Notes under the pieces: model-generated
Seen by the model: the letters and a program-made list of their open reading frames with translations, nothing else
Database searches by the model: none
Told to the model about the DNA's origin: nothing
Shown: positions 24,241-32,603 of the stretch, piece by piece
Position numbering within the stretch: position 1 is the first letter of the stretch
Layout of the letters: each line of letters starts with the position of its first letter
Position numbers and translations under genes: made by a program
Source: Bacillus sp. J33
Lineage (GTDB): Bacteria > Bacillota > Bacilli > Bacillales > Cytobacillaceae
Assembly (NCBI RefSeq): GCF_000518885.1
Contig: NZ_JAEL01000061.1
Coordinates: 211 to 33,914, forward strand
DNA length: 33,704 nt
Direction of reading: 5' to 3'

Positions 24241-25927
24241 ATTGCTCCTTCATAATCTCTTCAATTTTCTTTATGGCCCCTGGCTCAACCTCTTCTATGG
24301 AAGCAGCAGCCTGCTCCAGTGCCGTTTTATAATCATAGCTTCTAAATGAAGACTCTGCTTCTTTCAGGCCCTTGTCTATGGATGGATATTTGCTTCTATA
24401 GCGATTTCCATATTGAATTACTTTTTCAGCAAGAAGAATGGTTTCAATCATGTCATTTGTTGAATCCGCAGCCTTTTCCACAGTAAGGACTGCCACTTCG
24501 AGATGCTGCTGGACAGCCGGTATATTTAATGGCCGCTCATCAAGCTTTGCTGCCACATTATCGATGCTTTCTTTTGCATCCTGAATTAAATACTTATAAT
24601 CCTGGGACACGCCAGGTACATTGTTTTTAGAAATAAGCCTCATCGTTTCAGCAACTTTTTTGCTTAATTCTTTTACCTTTTCCCTCGCTGACAGTTCATC
24701 TTTTCTTAATGCCTGGAGCTTTTCAGCAAATACAGCTTGTTCATCTGAAATTTCTTCCAGCTGCTCCTTGACTTCAGCAAGCTCTTCCTTCAAAACTGTA
24801 TGTGGGGCGCTATGGCTAGTAATTTTATGCTCTAGCACCTCAAACTTTTTAAAGAGCTGGGTTATCTTTTTTTCTAATTGCACTTGAACCTCAAGATCCA
24901 TATCTGGAACATGGTAGCTTTGACGGATATCCTGCAACTCTGCCTTCAGCAGTTTATTGATATCCTTATTATTATAAAGCATCGTTCTGGTTGCTTCATC
25001 CTGCTGGCTTAAATAGTGCCTCGCATGGACTTCTTTTTCTAATAAATCGTATAGAAGTTCAATTTTGTCTTTAATTTCCTCTACGCCTTTTTGAATTTCA
25101 GAGGTTTCTGCTTTTTCCAGAGAATCTGAGTACTCAGTTACTTCCTGTTCAAGCCTCTCAATTTCTTTTTCCATTTGCAAATGCTCCAGGATATAGCCCT
25201 GATCAAGCATTTCTCTGTAGCCATCTTTTAATTCCTCAAGCTGGGAGGGAATTTTTGATTGGCATTCTACCATTAAGCTGGGGATGGCTTCCATTTTGCT
25301 TTGGGCATCTTCAAGCAGCGTCTTTATCTTAAGCAATGTTTCACGGGCTTCGAGATAATTGCCTTTTTCTGTTTTCTCGTCAAATTCTTCAAACTTTTCC
25401 ATAGCCTCATCAAGCTGCTTTTCAAGAAGGAATTCTGCTTTTCCGAAAGTATGGCGATGAGCAAGCAAAGATTTCTTGCATTGTCGATACATTTCCTTAA
25501 GCTCTTCAATTTCCGCCTTGTTTTTTTCTTCACTCCCGACAAGTTCATTTAATTCTCCGAGAAGATTTTTAATGTTCTCTTCAATTTCATTTAAACGCTG
25601 TTCAATTTTCTGCTGAACTTCCTGGGCTTTCTTAAAGCGATATTTATCGATATTCTCCTCTGCATCAAATAGATACTCTTCTACATCAGGAAGCTGGACT
25701 GTAACAATTTCGTCCCACTCATTTCTCCAGCGTTCAAAAAGCTCCTCAGTCTGGCCTGTCATATTTAACTTTTTAACCCTTGACATTTCCTCCAGAACAG
25801 GGCGATCTGTTATATCCATCTTCCAAGTTTCAAGCCTGTCAATCTCTTTATAATGTTTTTTCTTCAAAAAATATCCCGTCAGATAAAGGCAAATAAGGAT
25901 GACTATGCCTCCAATTATGTACTCCAT
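24239..25927 (-). CDS. ezrA: Septation ring regulator EzrA
   Basis: A 562-residue membrane protein that binds FtsZ, prevents extra Z-rings at the poles and helps assemble the septum. One N-terminal helix (YIIGGIVILICLYLTGYFL) is followed by a cytoplasmic rod of spectrin-like coiled coils, rich in Glu, Lys and Leu heptads. The conserved C-terminal QNR patch is visible as QYGNRYR at about 505-511. The length equals that of B. subtilis EzrA from ATG 25927, which follows GGGGGC. The frame also runs 45 codons upstream through a dispersed repeat, but those codons are not part of the protein. It is convergent with brnQ. Confidence 0.96.
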   Translation of the reverse strand: MEYIIGGIVILICLYLTGYFLKKKHYKEIDRLETWKMDITDRPVLEEMSRVKKLNMTGQTEELFERWRNEWDEIVTVQLPDVEEYLFDAEENIDKYRFKKAQEVQQKIEQRLNEIEENIKNLLGELNELVGSEEKNKAEIEELKEMYRQCKKSLLAHRHTFGKAEFLLEKQLDEAMEKFEEFDEKTEKGNYLEARETLLKIKTLLEDAQSKMEAIPSLMVECQSKIPSQLEELKDGYREMLDQGYILEHLQMEKEIERLEQEVTEYSDSLEKAETSEIQKGVEEIKDKIELLYDLLEKEVHARHYLSQQDEATRTMLYNNKDINKLLKAELQDIRQSYHVPDMDLEVQVQLEKKITQLFKKFEVLEHKITSHSAPHTVLKEELAEVKEQLEEISDEQAVFAEKLQALRKDELSAREKVKELSKKVAETMRLISKNNVPGVSQDYKYLIQDAKESIDNVAAKLDERPLNIPAVQQHLEVAVLTVEKAADSTNDMIETILLAEKVIQYGNRYRSKYPSIDKGLKEAESSFRSYDYKTALEQAAASIEEVEPGAIKKIEEIMKEQ

Positions 25928-25982
25928 GTTAAAGCCCCCTGTTCTGTTCCCGAGCCGATATGTATATGTATAGGTCTTAATT

Positions 25983-26048
25983 AAAAATTGGAAACTGTCC
26001 AGCTTCAGCGCATGCCCCTCGAGGACACAAAGGCGCTTCGGCATTTCG
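25983..26048 (-). repeat. Dispersed extragenic repeat in ezrA leader
   Basis: Read on the minus strand it contains CGAAGCGCCTTTGTGTCCTC, then GAGGGGCATGCGCTGAAGCT, then GGACAGTTTCC. The GCGCTGAAGCTGGACAGTT tail matches the copy at 28399-28478. GAAGCGC and GCGCTGAAG give a loose stem. It lies between the ezrA start and any upstream promoter, so it may be in the mRNA leader. Apart from this repeat and the ribosome sites, the 25928-26300 gap shows nothing I can name. Confidence 0.65.
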
Positions 26049-26300
26049 AGTGTTATTTTCAATGTTTTTATGATACCATGTAAACGACATTTTTTGACTA
26101 TTTATTTCAATTTTTTATGAATTTATTATGCTGGTAATGTGATATAAACTATTTAGGAAAACCTTTTTTCCGTAAACCAAGTAAGACCATTTAAAAGTTT
26201 CCTTCTCATTTTATTGAACAATACGAGTTACATAATTACAAACAATTCGCTTTATATTGCCTATTTCCTTCCTAAATATAAAAGAAAGGTGAAATTCCTT

Positions 26301-27101
26301 ATGCGAAAAGACGGCCACATCCATACATACTATTGTCCGCATGGGACAAAAGACCCTTTGGAAGATTATGTCGAAAGAGCTTTGGAACTTGGTTTCCAGG
26401 AAATTTCTTTTACGGAGCATGCCCCCTTGCCGAAAGGTTTTGTTGACCCTGCCCCAGCTTCTGACAGCGCCATGAGGCAGGAAGATCTTGAACAGTACTT
26501 TGAGGATATTTCCAGGGTTAAAGCGGCCTATAAAGGAGAAATCAAAATCAATGCGGGGCTTGAGGTGGATTATATTGAAGGATTCGAACATGAAATCAGC
26601 AGCTTTTTGAATCATGCAGGAAACTATTTGGATGATTCGATTCTTTCCGTCCACTTCTTAAAATATGATAGCCAGTACGAATGCCTGGACTATAGCCCGG
26701 ATGTTTTTGGAAAAATGATTAAGCAGTACGGCTCTCTCGTGAAGGTCTATGAAAATTACTTTCGCACCCTCCTTTTATCAGTACGTTCCGACCTGGGGCC
26801 ATTCAAACCGAGGAGAATCGGCCATATTACCCTGGTTAAAAAATTCCAAAAAAAATATCCCGTGGAGCGTAAATTCAGGGACGAAATACTTCAAATTTTA
26901 GATGCCATACAAATGCATGGTTATGAGCTTGACTATAATGGGGCAGGTTTCTCCAAGCCCCTTTGCAAAGAACCTTACCCGCCTGATTGGGCAGCTGAAG
27001 AAGCCGTCAAAAGGGGCATTCCGCTTATCTATGGCTCAGATGCACATCAGGTGAGGGAAATGGGGCAGGGCCGCAGTGTTATGAAATACCTGCAGTGGTA
27101 G
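26301..27101 (+). CDS. hisJ: Histidinol-phosphatase, PHP type
   Basis: A 266-residue metal-dependent phosphatase of the polymerase-and-histidinol-phosphatase fold, which makes histidinol from histidinol phosphate. Metal ligands are in DGHIHTYYCPHG (His6, His8), FTEHAPLP (Glu39, His40), the VHFL region, and SDAHQV (Asp247, His249). It is alone here, away from the other his genes, as in B. subtilis. The open frame starts at 26214, but MRKDGHIH at 26301 is the family N terminus and has AAAGGTG about 9 bases before it. It runs towards refZ, with only 7 bases between the two stops and no terminator. Confidence 0.94.
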   Translation: MRKDGHIHTYYCPHGTKDPLEDYVERALELGFQEISFTEHAPLPKGFVDPAPASDSAMRQEDLEQYFEDISRVKAAYKGEIKINAGLEVDYIEGFEHEISSFLNHAGNYLDDSILSVHFLKYDSQYECLDYSPDVFGKMIKQYGSLVKVYENYFRTLLLSVRSDLGPFKPRRIGHITLVKKFQKKYPVERKFRDEILQILDAIQMHGYELDYNGAGFSKPLCKEPYPPDWAAEEAVKRGIPLIYGSDAHQVREMGQGRSVMKYLQW

Positions 27102-27108
27102 ATTGCTG

Positions 27109-27741
27109 TCATAGTACTGCGGCATATGCCTTTCTTGCATGATGATTGCACAGGACACCTTCAATCCAATTAAAAATTTCCTTCGTGTATTTTTCAGCGA
27201 AGTATTTTTCATGGGGAAACACATGCAGTACCTCTGCCATATAATGCGTATTCAAAAATGGCATGGACAATAATCCCTTTAGCTGGATAATCATATAATT
27301 TCCGGAATGGGAGCGAAACTCTTTCGTTTTTATGCCCCGCTCCAAAACTTTGCTGAAATAAAATTTCTCCTTTGCCAAATAGGTGGACATAATTTCCCGG
27401 ACAACTTGTGAATCTATGGAAACCTCGCGGAGAATGAGCCTTGTCAAATGGCTGTTGTCGAATTGGTAAGTCATAATATTCTCCGCTATTTTCTTCAGGC
27501 TGATCGCTGCTCCCTGGTCCAGCAATGAATATCCCCTTTCAATTTCCTGAATATATCCTTCAAAAAAAGCAGTGAAGCAGTATTCAAGCAAACCATGCTT
27601 GTTATCAAAATAATAGGCGATATTTGCCGGATTAGTATTTGCTTTTCCGGCGATATCACGAATTGAAGTCCCGGAAAAACCTTTTGTATTAAATAAGGAT
27701 ATAGCAGCCAGAACAATTGCCTCTTTAGAATTTTTCCTCAC
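27109..27741 (-). CDS. refZ: TetR-family regulator RefZ
   Basis: A 210-residue protein with an N-terminal TetR helix-turn-helix (AISLFNTKGFSGTSIRDIAG, then ANTNPANIAYYFDNKHGLLEY) and an all-helical C-terminal domain. The position between hisJ and ytsP and the overall sequence match B. subtilis YttP/RefZ, which binds a few chromosomal sites near the origin and acts on FtsZ when the cell switches to polar division. The start codon is GTG at 27741 behind GAGGCGGG. It is divergent from ytsP. The name rests on synteny and overall appearance; a plain TetR regulator is the alternative. Confidence 0.85.
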   Translation of the reverse strand: MRKNSKEAIVLAAISLFNTKGFSGTSIRDIAGKANTNPANIAYYFDNKHGLLEYCFTAFFEGYIQEIERGYSLLDQGAAISLKKIAENIMTYQFDNSHLTRLILREVSIDSQVVREIMSTYLAKEKFYFSKVLERGIKTKEFRSHSGNYMIIQLKGLLSMPFLNTHYMAEVLHVFPHEKYFAEKYTKEIFNWIEGVLCNHHARKAYAAVL

Positions 27742-27918
27742 TTTTCCCGCCTCGCTTTCTTTCTTTAAAATTACCCATAATACGCGGATTTGTTGTTATA
27801 TTAAAACATTCTTGCTAAAATCGTCTTATCCTTTTAAAAGTTCTCGACAATGTCTTCTGTATTTCCTGTGTTTCTGCCAGGAAATTTATATATTTATAAG
27901 AGAGTCAGGTGAATAGTG

Positions 27919-28398
27919 ATGTTTAATGTCGAATTATACCGAGGAACCCGTGAAGAAAACTATAAATTGGTCCTCAAGCAGCTTGCTGCATTGCTGGAGG
28001 GGGAAAAGAACCGCATTGCCAACCTTAGCAATGCATCTGCACTGCTCAATCAATTCCTGGACCGTACAAATTGGGTTGGATTTTATTTAATGGAAGAAGG
28101 AGAGCTCGTGCTTGGGCCTTTCCAGGGATTGCCGGCCTGTGTTAGAATTCCGCTTGGAAAAGGGGTATGTGGAACTGCTGCCAGGCAAATGAAAACAGTT
28201 CGAGTTGAAGATGTTCATCAATTTCCCGGACATATTGCCTGTGATGCGGCTTCACAGTCTGAAATCGTTGTTCCGCTTATTAAAGACGGAAACCTATTAG
28301 GTGTTTTGGATATCGATTCACCTGAAAAAAACCGTTTCGATGAGCTCGATCAGGAATACTTGGAAGAGTTTTCAAGAGTACTGGTATCTTACCTATAA
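27919..28398 (+). CDS. ytsP: Free methionine-R-sulfoxide reductase (GAF domain)
   Basis: A 159-residue single-GAF-domain enzyme that reduces free methionine-R-sulfoxide, repairing oxidised methionine. Cys74 (GLPACVRI), Cys84 (GKGVCGTA) and Cys108 (HIACDAAS) correspond to the three cysteines of E. coli fRMsr with a constant offset of ten residues. The NWVGFYLMEEGELVLGPFQG segment is typical. A GTG directly before (27916) is a possible start, but ATG 27919 fits the AGGTGA site better. It is divergent from refZ and followed by a repeat and a shared terminator with the methionine gamma-lyase gene, a sulfur-related neighbour. Confidence 0.94.
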   Translation: MFNVELYRGTREENYKLVLKQLAALLEGEKNRIANLSNASALLNQFLDRTNWVGFYLMEEGELVLGPFQGLPACVRIPLGKGVCGTAARQMKTVRVEDVHQFPGHIACDAASQSEIVVPLIKDGNLLGVLDIDSPEKNRFDELDQEYLEEFSRVLVSYL

Positions 28399-28478
28399 GA
28401 AAAGCGCAAGCGCCTTGTTCACCCCCGACAAGCACAAGCCTCAAGGGGGTAGGCGCTGGAGCTAGACAGTTATCGAAG
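28399..28478 (+). repeat. Dispersed extragenic repeat, long copy
   Basis: Starting right at the ytsP stop, it contains the hairpin AGCGCAAGCGCC, then CTTGTTCACCCCCGACAAG (CTTGT pairs with ACAAG), then GGGGGTAGGCGCTGGAGCTA and GACAGTTATCGAAGTT. AGCGCC can also pair with GGCGCT across the element. Shorter relatives are at 861-908 and 25983-26048. Confidence 0.65.
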
Positions 28479-28508
28479 TTCAAAGTTATACTTTCTTGTC
28501 CTATAACC

Positions 28509-28547
28509 AAAAAGGAGATGCTCCCATTTACTGGGCATCTCCTTTTT
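28509..28547. terminator. Bidirectional terminator between ytsP and megL
   Basis: AAAAAGGAGATGC (28509-28521) pairs with GCATCTCCTTTTT (28535-28547), extended inwards by a G-T and a C-G pair. T runs on both strands end the two convergent genes. Confidence 0.9.
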
Positions 28548-28556
28548 TGGTCTGTT

Positions 28557-29744
28557 TCAAATCTTATCTAGCGCCTGGGCCAAGTCATCGCGGATATCTT
28601 CCCATGATTCAAGTCCGACAGAAAGCCTTAATAGTGTATCTTCAATTCCCATCTGTTCACGTGACTCCTTGGGTACAACTGCATGAGTCATGGTTGCCGG
28701 GTGCTGGATCAGCGTTTCAGCATCTCCAAGGCTCACGGCAATTTTAATCAGCTTCAGCTCGTTCATAAATGCCTGAGCTGTTTCTTTATCCCCCTTTAAA
28801 GTGAAAGATATCATTCCGCCTGCTTTCCTCATTTGTTTCTTGGCAATCTCGTATTCCGGATTTTTGCTGTCTCCCGGATAATAAATTTTTTCAACTTTTG
28901 GATTCTGTAATAAGTATTCAGCAAGCTTTTCTGCATTCTCACAGTGGCGGTCAAGCCTTACAGCAAGTGTTTTTAATCCTCGGAGAAGGAGCCAGGCATC
29001 AAACGGAGAAATGATGCCCCCAATATCTTTCTGGGTAGTCATTGATACTTTATCCAAGAAATCTTTTGGTCCCACCACAATTCCTGCCACTACATCCCCA
29101 TGTCCGCCTATATATTTTGTTGCACTGTGAATAACAATGCTGCAGCCCATTTCAATAGGATTTTGCAGATAAGGGGAGCAGAACGTATTATCAACGACTA
29201 CAGGTATTCCTTTTTCTCTCCCTGCTTCTGCGACCATCTTTAAGTCCACCAGCTTCATTGTCGGGTTAATTGGCGTTTCCACATAAATGCAGGCTGTCTC
29301 AGGCTTTATTTGCTTTAGCAGCTGTTCTTTTGTCTCCATAGCTGAAAAATCGTGGCTGACTTTATACTTTTCATCCATCATCTCCAACAGCCCAAACGTA
29401 CATCCATACACACCCTGAGAGCATAATATATGATCACCTGTTTTGGTTAATGCAAAAAGCACAGCAGATACAGCAGCCATCCCGGACCCAAATGCTAGGG
29501 CAGATTCTCCCTTTTCTAGGGCTGCCATTCGATCCTCGAGCATCTTAACAGTTGGATTGCCAAGTCGTGAATATATATATCCTTCCTCTTCACCTGAAAA
29601 ACGCTTTTCCCCTTGCTGTGAAGTTCCAAATGTAAAAGTGGATGTCTGGAAAATAGGCGGAGCAAGGCTTCCATCAAATTTCTCCGATTCATATCCTTCA
29701 TGAATAACCTGCGTCTCAATTTTCAATGGTTTTTTCCCGTTCAT
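28557..29744 (-). CDS. megL: Methionine gamma-lyase (Cys/Met metabolism PLP enzyme)
   Basis: A 395-residue fold-type I PLP enzyme. The PLP lysine is Lys210 in HSATKYIGGHGDVVAG, and the PLP-ring Asp is in PVVVDNTFCSPYLQ. Cys115 in GVYGCTFGLL matches the Cys116 that marks methionine gamma-lyases of Pseudomonas, where cystathionine lyases have another residue; this favours release of methanethiol, ammonia and 2-oxobutyrate from methionine. Cystathionine gamma-lyase activity remains possible. The frame extends 48 codons upstream, but AAGGGAGAG precedes ATG 29744, and MNGKKPLKIETQVIHEG is the family N terminus. A cre-like site lies just upstream, suggesting carbon control of methionine breakdown. 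Confidence 0.88.
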   Translation of the reverse strand: MNGKKPLKIETQVIHEGYESEKFDGSLAPPIFQTSTFTFGTSQQGEKRFSGEEEGYIYSRLGNPTVKMLEDRMAALEKGESALAFGSGMAAVSAVLFALTKTGDHILCSQGVYGCTFGLLEMMDEKYKVSHDFSAMETKEQLLKQIKPETACIYVETPINPTMKLVDLKMVAEAGREKGIPVVVDNTFCSPYLQNPIEMGCSIVIHSATKYIGGHGDVVAGIVVGPKDFLDKVSMTTQKDIGGIISPFDAWLLLRGLKTLAVRLDRHCENAEKLAEYLLQNPKVEKIYYPGDSKNPEYEIAKKQMRKAGGMISFTLKGDKETAQAFMNELKLIKIAVSLGDAETLIQHPATMTHAVVPKESREQMGIEDTLLRLSVGLESWEDIRDDLAQALDKI

Positions 29745-29762
29745 TCTAACTCTCCCTTTCGA

Positions 29763-29776
29763 TGTAACCGCTTCCA
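29763..29776 (-). promoter_or_regulatory. cre-like site upstream of megL
   Basis: On the minus strand TGGAAGCGGTTACA fits 13 of 14 positions of the cre consensus (third base G for A/T). It is 19-32 bases before the megL start, in the leader, a position that would block transcription. No clear promoter is visible in the 29777-29930 stretch. Confidence 0.45.
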
Positions 29777-29994
29777 TTTTTCCGTAAAGAATCTCTTTAT
29801 CAGCATATGATAATTGCCTATTTTTTGAAAGTATTTTGTTTAAAAAAAAATGGCTCTTTTCAATCCGAATGCATTTTTGCGGAGTCAAGTGCCCTCCGCT
29901 ACAATCAACTCAGATGGTAAAACTTAACTAGTATTGAAAAGCCAGAAACTTTACGAAAACAGCCCAAAAAACTATCTTAGCTTGGTCTGTAAAA

Positions 29995-30023
29995 AAGAAC
30001 TGCCTGTCAAAAAGGCAGCTCTT
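29995..30023 (-). terminator. dgcP terminator
   Basis: On the minus strand AAGAGCTGCCT pairs with AGGCAGTTCTT (one G-U pair) across a 7-base loop, followed by TTTTACAG. The hairpin overlaps the last codon of dgcP. Confidence 0.85.
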
Positions 30024-31902
30024 AAATAAGTGAATTTTCATCTGATTTAATAACAACCTTATTTTTTCCCGATTGCTTTGCCGTATATAACGCTCTATCT
30101 GCTCTTTTGAATAAATCCGGATAAGAATCCTTTCGTCCTCTGCTCCAATAGGAAACTCCACAGGAAATAGTTACTTGAGGGTTTGAATTTTCAAACACCT
30201 TACTGACAAGCCTCTGGGCAATGACTGTTCCTGCTTCCAGTGACACGCCCGGGAGATAGACAGCCAGTTCCTCGCCGCCCCACCTTGCACCAATATCAGT
30301 TCCGCGTAAATCCCCATTAATTATATTAGCAACCTGAATAATCACATTATCGCCTACCTGATGCCCGTATGTATCATTTATCGCTTTAAAATCATCAATA
30401 TCAATCAGTATAAATGTGCCTTCATGGTCTTCATTCATGGATTGATGTATCCGATCGTCCAGATAACTGCGGGAGTAGAGCTTTGTTAAATGATCGGTTA
30501 CAACCATTTTCTCCAGCTCTTCCCTAAGCATAGAATTAGTAAAAGCCAAGGTTGAATGGTGAATAAGTGATTGTAATAGTTTGAATGTTTCAAAAGAGAA
30601 ATGGTAGGGAGACCGATGCATAACCAATGCAAACCCCTTCAAAGCTCCGGACTGGATCATTGGCACAGCCATAATGGATTTAAAATGAGAAATCGGCCCT
30701 TGGTTTTGCAGACTGAAATCTCCAATAAACAAGGATTCACGTTCATTAGTAATTTTTTCGTGTATATAGCGAATATAGGGAGAGGCCTCCTTAGTATGGA
30801 AGAAATCCGTACTCCCCTCAATTATGCTAGTGTGAATGCCATCAGGAGATAATAAAATAAAACCGGCTTCCTCCGCATCAAAAGAATGAATAATTTGCTC
30901 TGACATAAACATTATCATTTCTGTCAGGCGCAAATTTGAATTCAGGCGGTGGGATGTCTCGTTAATTAATTGTAAATCTGCTATCAGCCGCTTTGATTGC
31001 TGATACAGCTGTGCATTTTCCAGTGCACTTCCCGCTGTGTTGGCAAGCAGGGTGATAAATTCAACTTCATTTTTAGGGAACATTAAAGTATTAGGAGCAA
31101 TCACCTGCAGAACTCCATAAACCCCCTGTTTCCCTTTTAATGGAGCATATAGGACAGAGCGTTTTTCCTGGACTGAATCCTCGAATTGAACCGCACCCGT
31201 TACATAAGCCTGCATAGCTGCAATATTTTCACTGTCATACTCCAGGTCCCTGATCGGCAAATCTCCGTGGTTTTTATTGTCCTGGGATAATAGAAGATAA
31301 TATGTAAAAGTAGGATACACTTCCTGCAAGGTATAAATAATTTCACCGAGCACCATGTCCATATCCATTGAGGAGTGAAATTTCTCAGTAACCCGGTATA
31401 GCTGTTTATAGCGGTTTTCTTCAGAAATAATCCTGGCAAGCCTGTGTGCTTTATCCAAAAATTTCCCGCATTCTTCGCTAAGCTCCTGTAAAATATTTAG
31501 CGGCAGAGAATTGAAAGAGTCAAATCCCCCTTTAAGGAATATGCAGCCAAGCAATTGTTCATCCTTCATCAGCGGAAGCATCCGTTTTTCCCTCTGCATT
31601 TCTCCCAAAGTATTCCGAATTTCCCTGTTTTCCCTTTCCCATGCTTTTAGCTCGATACAGGAAATATCTTTAGGCAAATCATTTGGCTGAAAGCTGGGGT
31701 TTGTTGAATCTTCTATAAAAAACTCCTGTTTCCACTCATTGCAGCCATATAATATTACTTCCTCCGCACCGGTCAGAGTTTTTATAGCCAAAAGCATCTC
31801 ATTCAGCAGTTTTTCATAATGAAAGAGCCTATTCTCAGTGTCGATGATATCAAAAAAGCGGCTTTTCAATTTAAAAATGATTTGGCGTTCGAGCGAGTCC
31901 AT
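30022..31902 (-). CDS. dgcP: Diguanylate cyclase with GAF domains
   Basis: A roughly 626-residue cytosolic signalling enzyme. Three GAF-like regions are visible: about 10-160 (GAEEVILYG ... LLGCIFLKGG), about 190-315 (YAPLKGKQGVYGVLQVIAPN) and about 325-465 (MAVPMIQSGALKGFALVM). A GGDEF domain (about 470-610) follows, with the active-site motif GGEEL near 542-546 and an RGTD inhibitory I-site five residues before it. It should therefore make cyclic di-GMP from GTP and be subject to product inhibition. B. subtilis DgcP (YtrP) has the same kind of architecture and neighbours. Several start codons cluster (GTG 31914, ATG 31911, 31908, 31902) after AGGTGAT; 31902 or 31908 has the best spacing. 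No EAL domain is present. Confidence 0.93.
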   Translation of the reverse strand: MDSLERQIIFKLKSRFFDIIDTENRLFHYEKLLNEMLLAIKTLTGAEEVILYGCNEWKQEFFIEDSTNPSFQPNDLPKDISCIELKAWERENREIRNTLGEMQREKRMLPLMKDEQLLGCIFLKGGFDSFNSLPLNILQELSEECGKFLDKAHRLARIISEENRYKQLYRVTEKFHSSMDMDMVLGEIIYTLQEVYPTFTYYLLLSQDNKNHGDLPIRDLEYDSENIAAMQAYVTGAVQFEDSVQEKRSVLYAPLKGKQGVYGVLQVIAPNTLMFPKNEVEFITLLANTAGSALENAQLYQQSKRLIADLQLINETSHRLNSNLRLTEMIMFMSEQIIHSFDAEEAGFILLSPDGIHTSIIEGSTDFFHTKEASPYIRYIHEKITNERESLFIGDFSLQNQGPISHFKSIMAVPMIQSGALKGFALVMHRSPYHFSFETFKLLQSLIHHSTLAFTNSMLREELEKMVVTDHLTKLYSRSYLDDRIHQSMNEDHEGTFILIDIDDFKAINDTYGHQVGDNVIIQVANIINGDLRGTDIGARWGGEELAVYLPGVSLEAGTVIAQRLVSKVFENSNPQVTISCGVSYWSRGRKDSYPDLFKRADRALYTAKQSGKNKVVIKSDENSLI

Positions 31903-31956
31903 CTCCATCATCACCTATCAACTGTTTCACACCAGGATTTTAAAATCAATAAGACT

Positions 31957-31962
31957 ATTATA
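31957..31962 (-). promoter_or_regulatory. Probable -10 of dgcP
   Basis: A perfect TATAAT on the minus strand lies about 55 bases before the dgcP start. Seventeen bases upstream CTAGAA is a poor -35, so this is only a likely promoter. Confidence 0.4.
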
Positions 31963-32342
31963 GCGAACCAAACAAATGTTTCTAGACAAACTTGTGGCTA
32001 TTTCGTTTCAATTTAATCAATTTTCAAATTTCTTCTTAGTATGAAACAGCAACAAGTGGCATTATCAGATAAAGAGCAGATATCCCGAGGCCTTGTAATG
32101 CTTAATCTTGATAGTTATTTTTTTTCATGCGAAGGGTTTGTCCACTTGCAGAATCTTCTATGTTTTATTCAAATTAACCCATTATATTTATTCCAATTTT
32201 TTCATTATTATATCATATCTTTCCAATGTACTCTTTAACTGTTTAATAATTTTACGCAAAAAATAGCTTATCCCCCATTTTTCCTTTATAATTGCAGAGA
32301 TCAAGCAGTATAATTTAGCGGAAATAAATTAGCATAAACACC
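31963..32342. other. AT-rich gene-free stretch between dgcP and rpsD
   Basis: I find no gene, RNA or repeat that I can support. A short plus-strand frame from 32041 has no ribosome site and turns into AT-rich nonsense after about 25 codons. The divergent promoters of dgcP and rpsD lie at either end. Confidence 0.5.
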
Positions 32343-32372
32343 TTGACTTTTATCCTTAGAAAATTATATAAT
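32343..32372 (+). promoter_or_regulatory. Sigma-A promoter of rpsD
   Basis: TTGACT (32343-32348) and a perfect TATAAT (32367-32372) are 18 bp apart, which predicts a start near 32379 and a leader of about 225 bases before rpsD. Confidence 0.8.
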
Positions 32373-32378
32373 ACTCTT

Positions 32379-32603
32379 TGTGTAAAATATTGCAGCCTAT
32401 GTGAGCACCTTGATGTACTCATTTTGTTCCTCAACCAGGGCTTTGAAGTTAGTTTGTCAGGCTTAAAAATCTGGGGATGGGGTACTGTGTAACCCTCTGC
32501 TGCTAGGGCGAAGGTACATGAAAACAAAATGGACATGATTGTTGTGCACATCTGTTACTGTTTTTATTTTACCAAAATAAAAACACAAAAGGAGGAGTCT
32601 TAA
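32379..32603 (+). promoter_or_regulatory. Structured S4 autoregulatory leader of rpsD
   Basis: The leader is GC-richer than the DNA before it and rich in pairing. CATTTTGTT (32420-32428) is complementary to AACAAAATG (32523-32531), and the nearby TGTAC (32414-32418) to GTACA (32514-32518); these two pairings cross, so they form a pseudoknot-like or either/or arrangement. GGGG and CCC blocks around 32473-32507 add local stems. In B. subtilis S4 binds the long leader of its monocistronic rpsD gene to repress it; the same is inferred here. AAAAGGAGGAG (32587-32597) is the ribosome site, separated from the structure by an A-rich stretch. Confidence 0.6.

Noticed and set aside
25928..26062. N-terminal extension of EzrA
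   Set aside because: The extra 45 codons read through a dispersed repeat, while ATG 25927 has a ribosome site, begins with the membrane helix and gives the usual 562 residues.
32041..32238. Plus-strand 65-codon frame upstream of rpsD
   Set aside because: There is no ribosome site, and the second half is Phe/Tyr/Ile-rich translation of AT-rich DNA.
32379..32603. T-box or other metabolite riboswitch before rpsD
   Set aside because: I see no T-box sequence, terminator/antiterminator pair or known riboswitch core; an S4 autoregulatory leader fits the gene better.
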